Shown in pieces: positions 50,454 to 59,933 of a stretch of DNA of 64,000 nucleotides. Source of the DNA: Prorocentrum cordatum (lineage: Eukaryota; Sar; Dinophyceae; Prorocentrales; Prorocentraceae). A model generated the notes under the pieces. The model had not been told where the DNA came from and did not search any database. It saw nothing but the letters and a program-made list of their open reading frames with translations. Numbering within the stretch: the first letter of the stretch is position 1; every line of letters starts with the position of its first letter. Made by a program: the position numbers and the translations under genes. The stretch spans positions 303,648 to 367,647 of the forward strand of contig CAUYUJ010014758.1 in NCBI GenBank assembly GCA_963575745.1, written 5' to 3'.

Positions 50454-52445
50454 CTGGGCGCCGGCGGTAAACCGTCAACCTTGGTAACCGCCGGGAGACT
50501 CGTAGAGCTTCCTAGCTCGACTTAAGTTGAGAAAACCGACAGCACCTACCAACATTCCGACTCATAGTGAATATTTTCTGAAATTTGAATGCGACAGGCG
50601 GACGCGTCTGATGTCTGCGAATCGACTTCTTCATTACCAGCCCTGCAGCCCCCCCTACAGCCCGACTGAAGTGCAGAATACCGACAGCACCTCTCAGGAT
50701 GACTCGAACAATACAATAGTTTCGCAGACCTAATTCGGGCCCGAGTTCCGAGCTCTGGATTCGACAGGCGGACGCGCCTGATGTCTTCAAATCGATTCCT
50801 GTGACCACCAGCACTGTATCCCCCCTCAGCGCGAGTTAACTGAATAAAATCGAGAGCACTTCTCAAGATGACTCGACCAATACGAATAGGTTCGCGATTC
50901 TAGATCGGGCAGCAGACTGAGTTCAGAGCTCTGGATTCGACAGACAAACGGAACTGATGATTCTGAATCGGTTTCTGTAAATATCAGCTCTGTAGCTGTC
51001 CTACAGCTCGAGTTAAGTACAGAAAACCGAGAGTTTCTGTCAAGATGACTCGAATAATACGAATAGGTTTGCGGACCTAGCTCGGCTAACAGACCGAGTG
51101 CAGACCTCTGAATTCAACAGGCGAACGCGCCTCTTCATTCTACATCGATTAGCTGTGCTCACCAGCTCTCTAGCTGTCGTAAAGCTCGAGTTATGTTCAG
51201 AAAACCGTGAGCGCGTATCAAGATGACTCAAAACGGCCGATCCCGCCACAGTGCTTTTCGATAGTAATATTCACCCGATCGAGCTAAGATCAAGATGGCG
51301 AGCGGGAATAAGATCGAATATCACGGGAAAAATACTAGAGCTCAAACGAATTGTTGAATTCCGAGAACGAAATTTTCAACCGACCAAAAGTCAGCAAACT
51401 GGGCGCCGGCGGTAAACCGTCAACCTTGGTTACCGCCGGGAGACTCGTAGAGCTTCCTAGCTCGACTTAAGTTGAGAAAACCAACATTCCGACTCATAGT
51501 GAATATGTTTTGACCTCTGAATGCGACAGACAGACGCGTTTAATGTCTGCGAATCGACGCCTCTCATTACCAGCCCTGCAGCCCCCCTACAGCCCCAGTT
51601 AAGTGCAGAAAACCGACAGCACCTCTCAAGATGACTCGAACAATACGAACAGTTTCGCAGACCTAGTTCGGGCAGTAGACAGAGTTCAGAGCCTGTCTTG
51701 AAATCGATTCCCAGCACTGTAGCCCCTCAGCGCGAGTTGAGTGAAGAAAACCGAGAGCACTTCTCAAGATGACTCGACCAATACGAATAGTTTCGCAATT
51801 CTAGATCGGGCAATGGACTGAGTTGAGAGCTCTGGATTCGACAGACAAGCGAACCAGATGATTCTGAATCGGTTTCTGTAATTACCAGCTCTGTAGCTGT
51901 TCTACAGCTCGAGTTAAGTACAGAAAACCGAGAGTTCCTGTCAAGATGACTCGAATAATACGAATAGGTTGATCGGACCTAGCTCGATAAACAGACCGAG
52001 TTCAGACCTCTGGATTCAACAGGCGAACGCGCCTCTTCATTCTACATCGATTAGCTGTGCTTACCAGCTCTGTAGCTGTGCTAAAGCTGAAGTTATGCTC
52101 AGAAAACCGTCAGCGCGTATCAAGATGACTCGAAACAGCCGATCCCGCCACAGTGCTTTTCGATAATAATATTCACCCGATCGAGCTGAGATCAAGATGG
52201 CGAGCGGGAATAAGATCGAATAGCACGGGAAAAAATACTAGAGCTCAAACGAATTGTTGAATTTCGAGAAAAAAATTTCGACCGACCAAAAGTCATCAAA
52301 AGTTCCGTCGAGATTTTTCTTGCCAACTAGCTCTCCAGCGCGCCGGAATTACTCTTAGCTTCCAGCAATAACTTGCTAAGGGAAGCTCTACGAGTTAAGT
52401 TCCGTCGAGATTTTTCTTGCCAACTAGCTCTGGGGCGCTCCGGAA
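50454..52445 (+). mobile_element. NHE-1 copy split by another NHE-1
   Basis: Head (loop CCTTGGTA), about four monomers, tail to GTCAGCAAA at 51398. The NHE-1 at 51399-52396 follows. The tail resumes AAGTTCCGTCGAGATTTTTC at 52397 and runs to CTCCGGA at 52445. Joining both sides with a single shared A restores the standard text GCAAAAGTTCCG. Confidence 0.8.
51399..52396 (+). mobile_element. NHE-1 copy, complete (998 bp)
   Basis: Head, leader CTAGCTCGACTTAAGTTGAG, monomers (third one partly deleted near 51690), full tail with AGCTTCCAGCAATAACTTGC hairpin, end CTACGAGTT. It sits inside the tail of the NHE-1 starting at 50454. Confidence 0.85.
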
Positions 52446-53987
52446 CTGGGCGCCGGCGGTAAACCGTCAACCTTTCTTACCGCCGGGGGACTCGTAGAGC
52501 TTCCTGACAACATATAATGTCGAAAGAAATTAGGCAGAAAAAATAATTTTTCAGCCCGGGCAATTTGAGACCTCTCGGATGCAAAAGACGAACGCCGCCG
52601 ATGCTTCTAGATTGTCTTCTGTACGAGCTCTGTAGCTCTCCTACAGCCCGAGTCACGTGCGTAAATCGACAGCACCTCTCAAGAGACCGAGTTCAGACCT
52701 CTGCATGCGACAGGCGGACGCGTTTGATGTCTCTGAATCGATCCCTGTGATTACCAGCCCTGCAGCCCCCCCTGCAGCCGAGTTAAGTGCAGAAAACCGA
52801 CAGCATCTCTCAGGATGACTCGAACAATACGAATAGTTTCGCGGACCTAGTTCGGGCAACAGACCGAGGTCAGAGCTCTGGATTCCGCAGGCGAACGCGC
52901 CTGATGTCTCCGAATCGATTCCAGTGATTACCAGCCATGCAGCCCCCCTACAGCCCGAGTTAAGTGCAGAGAACCGACAGTATCTCGCAAGTGACTCGAA
53001 CAATACGAATAGTTTCGCGATTCTAGATCGGGCAGCAGACCGAGTTCAGAGCTCTGCATTCAACAGACACGGGCCACTGATGATTCTGAATCAGATTCTG
53101 TACGCAGCGGCTCTTTAGCTGTCCTGTAGCTCGGGTTCAGTACAGAAAACCGAGAGCGTCTGTCAAGATGACTCGAATAATACGAATAGGTCTGCGCACC
53201 TAGCTCGGCTAGCAGACCGAATTGAGACCTCTGGCTTCAACAGGCGAACGCGCCTGATCATTCTGAATCGATTAGTTGTGCTTACCAGCTCTTTAGCTGT
53301 CCTGAAGCTCGAGTTATCTTGAGAAAACCGACACCGCGTGACAAGATGACTCGAAACAGCCGATCCCGCCCGTGTGCTTTTTGGCAGTAAAAGGTACCCG
53401 ATCGAGCTGAGATCAAGATGGCGAGCGGGAATAAGATCGAATATCACGGGAAAAAATACTAGAGCTCAAACGAATTGTTGAATTTTGAGAACCAAACTGG
53501 CGCCGGCGGTGAACCTTCAATCTGGTCACCGCCGGGAACCTCGTAGAGCTCCTTGCATCCGTGAGAAAGCTCAGCATCACAGCGGGAGCTTCTGGGAGCT
53601 TTTCTACAAAAACTTCAAGTTGAGATTTTTCGGAGTCAACATGAAGTCGGTTCCTCCAAGTGAACTGGTACTGAAAATGACTCTAGAGGGCTGAGCTGCT
53701 CAGGGAACAAAGTTTATATCTCAATGCTCGGAGTAAAAATCTGCTTTCTCAAAATGAATTGTCAAATATCTTTCAAAAAATTGCAAAACCACCCAAAAGT
53801 TGCCACATTGTCCGCCTCGGCCGGCTGGGCCAACTAGCTCCACCCCGCGCCAGAATTCCTCTAGCTCATCGATGCCGAAGAGCTCTACGAGGTATTTTCA
53901 ACCGACCAAAAGTCAGCAAAAGGTCCGTCGAGATTTTCCTTGCCAACTAGCTCTCCAGCGCCCCGGAATTACTCTTACTGGGCGCCG
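52446..53987 (+). mobile_element. NHE-1 copy split by an NHE-2
   Basis: Head (loop CCTTTC), leader, about four monomers, tail to GAGAACCAAA at 53506. NHE-2 at 53507-53893. The tail resumes ATTTTCAACCGACC and runs to ACTCTTA at 53987, where the next element starts. Its last tail piece reappears at 57336-57363 (AGCTTCCAGCAATAACTTGC). Confidence 0.8.
53507..53893 (+). mobile_element. NHE-2 copy (387 bp)
   Basis: Start CTGGCGCCGGCGGTGAACC, right arm GGTCACCGCCGGGAACC, body with CAAATATCTTTCAAAAAATTG and CACCCAAAAGTTGCCAC, end GAGCTCTACGAGGT. Host text AACAAAATTTTC is split between A and A. Confidence 0.85.
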
Positions 53988-54974
53988 GCGGTAAACCGTC
54001 AACCTTGGTTACCGCCGGGGGACTCGTAGAGCTTCCTAGCTCGACTTAAGTTGAGAATACCGACAGCACCTACCAACATTCCGACTCATAGTGAATCTTT
54101 TTTGACTTCTGAATGCGACAGGCGGACGCGTCTAATTGCGAATCGACTCGGGTCATTACCAGCCCTGCAGCCCCCGTGCAGCCCAAGTTAAGTGCAGAAA
54201 ACCGACAGCACCTCTCAGGATGACTCGAACAATACAGGAGTTTCGCAGACCTTATCCGGGCAGCAGACCGAGTTCCGAGCTCTGGATTCGACAGGCGGGC
54301 GCCCGATGTCTTCCAATCGATTCCTGTTACCACCGGCACTGTAGCCCCCCTCAGCGCGAGTTGAGTGAAGAAAACCGAGAGCACTTCGCAAGATGACTCA
54401 ACCAATACGAATAGTTTCGCGATTCTAAATCGGGCAGCAGACCGAGTTCAGAGCTCTGGATTCGACAGAAAAACGCAACTGATGATTCTGAATCAGTTTC
54501 TGTAAATATCAGCCCTGTAGCTGTCCTACAGCTCGAGTTAAGTACAGAAAACCGAGAGTTCCTCTCAAGATGGCTCGAATAATACGAATAGGTTTGCGGA
54601 CCTAGCTCGGCTAAGAGACCGAGTTCAGACCTCTGGATTCAACAGACGAACGCGCCTAATCATTCTGCATCTATTAGCTGTGCTTACCAGCTCTGTAGCT
54701 GTCCTGCAGCTCGAGTTATGTTCAGAAAACCGTCAGTGCGTATCAAGATGACTCAAAACGGCCGATCCCGCCATGACGCTTTTCGATAGTAATACCCACC
54801 CGATCGAGCTGATATCAAGATGGCGAGCCGCAGTAAGATCATAGATCACGGGAAAAATACTAGAGCTCTAACGAATGGTCAGATTTCGAGAACATAATTT
54901 TCAACCGAGCCAAAGTTGTGAAAAGTTCAATCGAGATTTTTCGAGCCAACTAGCCTGCCAGCGTTTTCGAATTA

Positions 54975-57290
54975 CTGGGCGCCGGCGGTAAGCCGTCAAC
55001 CTTTCTTACCGCCAGGGGACTCGTAGAGCTTCCTGACTATATATAATGTAGAAAATAAATTGCAGAGAACGAATAGTTTTTCGGCCCAAGCGATTTCAGA
55101 CCTCTCGATGCAACAGCTGAACGCCCCCTGATGCTTCTGGATTGTCTTCTGTACCAGCTCTGTAGCTCTGCTACAGCCCGAGTTACGTGCGCTAATCAAC
55201 AGCACCTATGAAGATAACTCAAACAAAACGAATAGTTTCCTAAACCCAGCTCGAGTATCAGACCGAGTTCAGGCCTCTGAATGCGACAGGCGGACGCGTC
55301 TGATGTCTCCGAATCGATTCCTGTGATTACCAGCCCTGCAGCTCCCCTACAGCCCGAGTTAAGTGCAGAAAACCGACAGCATCTTTCAGGATGACTCGAA
55401 CAATACGAACAGGTTCGCGGACCGAGTTCAGGCAGCAGGCCGAGTTCCGAGCTCTGGCTTCTACAGGCGGACGCGCCTGATGTCTCCAAATCGATTGCTG
55501 TCCCCACCAGCACTGTAGCCCCCTACAGCCCGAGTTAAGTTTAGAAAGCGACAGTACCTCTTCAGATGATTCGAACAATACGAATAGTTTCCCGATTCTA
55601 GCTCGGGCAGCAGACCGAGTTCAGAGCTCTGGAATCAACAGACGAACGCGCCTCATGATCCCCAATCGAATTCTGAGACTATGAGCTCTGTAGCTGCCCT
55701 AGAGATCGAGTTAAGCACAAAATACGGAGAGCGTCTGTCAAGATGACTCGGATAATACGAATAGATTTTTCAACCTAGCTCGGCTAGCAGACCGAGTTCA
55801 GGCCTCTGGGTTCAACAGACGAACGCGCCAGATCATTCTACATCGATTAGCTGTGCTTCCCAGCTCTGTAACTGTCCTGAAGCTCGAGTTATGTTCAGAA
55901 AACCGACAGCGCGTATCAAGAAGACTCGAAACGGCCGATCCCGCCATGACGCTTTTTGGCAGTAAAAGGTACCCGATCGAGCTGAGATCAAGATGGCGAG
56001 CGGGAATAAGATCGAATATCACGGGAAAAAATACTAGAGCTCAAACGAATTGTTGAATTTCGAGAACATCATTTTCAACCGAGCCAAAGTTGTGAAAAGT
56101 TCAGTCGAGATTTTTCGAGCCAACTAGCCTGCCAGCGTTTTCGAATTACTCTTACTGGGCGCCGGCGGTAACCCGTCAACCTTTGCTACCGCCGGGGGAC
56201 TCGTAGAGCTTCCTGACAGTATATAACGTGGACAAAAATTCCAGAGAATTTCACCCCAAGCCAGACCTCTCAAGATGACTCTGGCAAAAAAACGAACAGT
56301 TTGGAACCCAGCTCGAGTGTCAAACCGAGTTCAGACCTCTGAATGCGATAGGCGGACGCGTCTGATGTCTGTGAATCGACTCCTGTGATTACCAGCCCTG
56401 CAGCCCCCCTACAGCCCGAGTTAAGTGCAGAAACCGACAGCAGCTCTCAGGATGACTTGAATAATACAATATTTTCGCGGAGCTAGTTCGAGCAGACCGA
56501 GTTCCGAGCTCTCGGTTCGACAGACGGACGCGCCTGATGTCTCCAAATCGATTTCTGTGACCAGCAGCACTGTAGCCCTCCCCCAGCACGAGTTAAGTGC
56601 AGAAAACCGAGAGCACTTCTCAAGATGACTCGAACAATACGAAAAGTTTCGCGGACATAGCTCGGGCAGCAGGCCGAGTTCAGAGCTCTCGACTGAACAG
56701 ACGAACGCGCCTGATGATTCCTAATCGATTCCTGTGACTATTAGCCCTGTAACTGCCCTACAGCTCGAGTTAAGTACAGAAAACCGATGGCGTCTGTCAA
56801 GATGACTCGAATAATACGAATAGATTTCCGGACCTAGCTCGGCCAGCAGACCGAGTTCAGACCTCTGGATTCAACAGGCGAACGCGCCTAATCATTCTGA
56901 ATCCGTGAGCTGTGCTCACCAGCTCTGTAGCTGCCCTGAAGCTCGAGTTATCTTGAGAAAACCGTCACCTCGTATCAAGATGACTCGAAACGGCCGATCC
57001 CGCCATGACGCTTTTCGATAGTAATACCCACCCGATCGAGCTGAGATCAAGATGGCGAGCGGGAATAAGATCAAATATCACGGGAAAAAATACTAGAGCT
57101 CTAACGAATTGTTGAATTTCGAGAACATAATTTTCAACCGAGCCAAAGTTGTGAAAAGTTCAGTCGAGATTTTTCGAGCCAACTAGCCTGCCAGCGTTTT
57201 CGAATTACTCTTAAGCTTCGCCGCTGCGCTCTCAGGGAAGCTCTACGAGTCAAGCTTCGCCGCTGCGCTCTCAGGGAAGCTCTACGAGTC
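54975..57290 (+). mobile_element. NHE-1, middle of a three-level nest
   Basis: Head (loop CCTTTC), leader CTGACTATATATAATGTAG, five monomers, tail to GAATTACTCTTA at 56154, then the inner element, then its last piece AGCTTCGCCGCTGCGCTCTC to GAGTC at 57252-57290. Confidence 0.85.
56155..57251 (+). mobile_element. NHE-1, inner of a three-level nest, complete (1097 bp)
   Basis: Head (GGTAACCCGTCAACC variant), short leader, four monomers, complete tail GAATTACTCTTAAGCTTCGC to CTACGAGTC at 57251. Confidence 0.85.
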
Positions 57291-57363
57291 ACTCTTAAGC
57301 TTCGCCGCTGCGCTCTCAGGGAAGCTCTACGAGTCAAGCTTCCAGCAATAACTTGCTAAGGGA

Positions 57364-58382
57364 CTGGGCGCCGGCGGTAAACCGTCAACCTTGGTTACCG
57401 CCGGGAGACTCGTAGAGCTTCCTAGCTCGACTTAAGTTCAGAAAACCGACAGCACCTACCAACATTCCGACTCATAGTGAATATTTTTTAACCTCTGAAT
57501 GCGAAAGGCGGACGCGTCTAATGTCTGCGAACCGACTTCTGTCATTAACAGCCCTACAGCCCCCCTACAGCCCGAGTTGAGTGCAGAAAACCGACAGCAT
57601 CAGAATGACTCGAAAAATACAGTAGTTTCGCAGACCTAATTCGGACAGCAGACCGAGTTCCGAGCTCTGGATTCGACAGGCGGACGCGCCTGATGTCTTC
57701 CAATCGATTCCTGTGACCACCAGCACTGTAGCCCCCCTCAGCGCGAGTTGAGTGAAGAAAACCGAGAGCACTTCTCAAGATGACTCGACCAATACGAATA
57801 GTTTCGCGATTCTAGATCGGGCAGTAGACCGAGTTCAGAGCTCTCGATTCGACAGACGAACGCGTCTGATGATTCCCAATCGATTTCTGTGACTATAAGC
57901 TCTGTAACTGCCCTACAGCTCGAGTTAAGTTCAGAAAAGCGAAAGTGTCTGTCAAGATGACTCGAATAACACGAATAGGTTTGCGGAGCTAGCTCGGCTA
58001 GTAGACCGAGTTCAGACCTCTGGATTCAACAGGCGAACGCGCCTAATCATTCTACATCGATTAGCTGTGCTTACCAGCTCTGTAGCTGTCCTAAAGCTCG
58101 AGTTATGTTCAGAAAACCGTCAGCGCGTATCAAGATGACTCAGAACGGCCGATCCCGCCACAGTGCTTTTCGATAGTAATATTCACCCGATCGAGCTGAG
58201 ATCAAGATGGCAAGCGGAAATAAGATCGAATATCATGGGAAAAAATACTAGAGCTCAAACGAATTGTTGAATTTCGAGAACAAAATTCTCAACCGACCAA
58301 AAGTCAGCAAAAGTTCCGTCGAGATTTTTCTTGCCAACTAGCTCTCCAGCGCACCGGAATTACTCTTAGCTTCCAGCAATAA
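57364..58382 (+). mobile_element. NHE-1 copy inserted in a tail remnant
   Basis: Inserted at TTGCTAAGGGA, i.e. within the last hairpin of the tail piece 57336-57363. Head, leader, four monomers, tail to CCAGCAATAA at 58382. Confidence 0.8.
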
Positions 58383-59902
58383 CTGGGCGCCGGCGGTAAA
58401 CAGTCAACCTTTCTTACCGCCGGGGGACTCGTAGAGCTTCCTGACAACAAATATTGTCGAAAGAAATTACACAGAAAAAAATATTTTTTCAGCCCAGGCA
58501 ATTTGAGACCTCTTGGATGCAACAGCCGAACGCCCCCGATGCGTCTAGATTGTCTGCTGCACGAGCTCTGTAGCTCTCCTACAGCCCGAGTTACGTGCGT
58601 AAATCGACAGCAGCTCTGACGATGATTCGAACAATACGAATAGTTTGGCAAATCTAGTTCCAGTGTCAGACCGAGTTTAGATCTCTGCATGCGACAGGCA
58701 GACGCGTCTGATGTCTCTGAATCGATCCCTCTGATAACAATCCCTGCAGCCCCCCCTGCAGCCGAGTTAAGGTCAGGAAACCGATAGCACCTCTCAGGAT
58801 GACTCGAACAATACGAATAGTTTCGCGGACCTAGTTCGGGCAACAAACCGAGTTCAGAGCTCTCGATTCCGCAGGCGAACGCGCCTGATGTCTCCGAATC
58901 GATTCCAGTGATTACCAGCCATGCAGCCCCCTACAGCCCGAGTTAAGTGCAGAGAACCGACAGTATCTCGCCAGCGACTCGAACAATAGGAATAGTTTCG
59001 CGATTCTAGATCGGGCAGCAGACCGAGGCCAGAGCTCTGCATTAAACAGAGAACGGTCACTGATGATTCTGAATCAGATTATGTACGTTTCAGCTCTTTA
59101 GCTGTCCTGTAGCTCGAGTTAAGCACAGAAAACCGAGAGCGCCTGTCAAGATGACTCGAATAATACGAATAGGTTTACGCACCTAGCTCGGCTACCAGAT
59201 CGAATTCAGACCTCTGGCTTCAACAGGCGAACGCGCCTCGTCATTCTGAATGGATTAGCTGTGCTGACCAGCTCTTTAGCTGTCCTGAAGCTCGAGTTAT
59301 CTTCAGAAAACCGACACCGCGTGACAAGATGACTCGAAACGGCCGATCCCGCCATGACGCTTTTCGACTGGCGCCGGCGGTGAACCGTCAACCTGGTCAC
59401 CGCCGGGAACCTCGTAGAGCCCCCCTCACTAGTAAGAGTGCAGAGAATCGACACAGAATCAAAATGGAGATTTTTCGAAAATCTTGAAATTCGATTTGTT
59501 CGATGTTCATATTCGCTCAGTTCCCGGACGTCAACTCATGCAAAAATGCATCGAGAGAGCTGAGCTGCTGTCAGAGAGGAGTTCATATGCCAATGCTCGG
59601 CGTAAGAATCTGCTTTTTCAAAATAAATGGTCAAATATCTTTCAAATTTCCGCAAAACCACCCAAAAGTTGTCACATTGTCCGCCTCGGCCGGCTGGGCC
59701 AACTAGCTCCACCCCGCGCCGGAATTCCTCTAGCTCATCGATGCCGAAGAGCTCTACGAGGTATAGTAATACCCACCCGATCGAGCTGAGATCAAGATGG
59801 CGAGCGGGAATAAGATCGAATATCACGGGAAAAAATACTAGAGCTCAAACGAATTGTTGAATTTCGAGAACAAAATTTTCAACCGAGCCAAAGTTGTGAA
59901 AA
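58383..59902 (+). mobile_element. NHE-1 copy split by an NHE-2
   Basis: Head, leader CTGACAACAAATATTGTCG, about five monomers, tail to GCTTTTCGA at 59367. NHE-2 at 59368-59762. The tail resumes ATAGTAATACCCACC and runs to GTTGTGAAAA at 59902. Confidence 0.8.
59368..59762 (+). mobile_element. NHE-2 copy (395 bp)
   Basis: Start CTGGCGCCGGCGGTGAACCG, body more diverged in its first half (TCGATTTGTTCGATGTTCAT), second half as in the other copies, tail CTAGCTCATCGATGCCGAAG, end AGCTCTACGAGGT. Host text TTTTCGATAGTAAT is restored when one A is removed. Confidence 0.85.
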
Positions 59903-59933
59903 CTGGGCGCCGGCGGTAAACCGTCAACCTTGG

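Larger units (their letters stand above)
53988..57335 (+). mobile_element. NHE-1, outer of a three-level nest
   Basis: Head, leader, four monomers, tail to GTTTTCGAATTA at 54974. Two nested elements follow. Its own last piece ACTCTTAAGCTTCGCCGCTG to GAGTC returns at 57291-57335. The tail hairpin is the CGCCGCTGCG variant (AGCTTCGCCGCTGCGCTCTC), different from the common AGCTTCCAGCAA form, so the pieces can be matched. Confidence 0.85.

Noticed and set aside
37529-59762. NHEs as introner elements (intron-generating transposons)
   Set aside because: On the minus strand NHE-1 starts (G)TAACTC and ends GCCCAG, which first suggested GT-AG ends. The G is not part of the element, NHE-2 starts ACCTC, and the insertions are in repeats, not exons.
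37529-59762. NHEs as ordinary Helitrons
   Set aside because: A hairpin near the right end is present, but there is no 5' TC, no CTRR end, and insertion is after A before any base rather than between A and T. A distant relation is not excluded.
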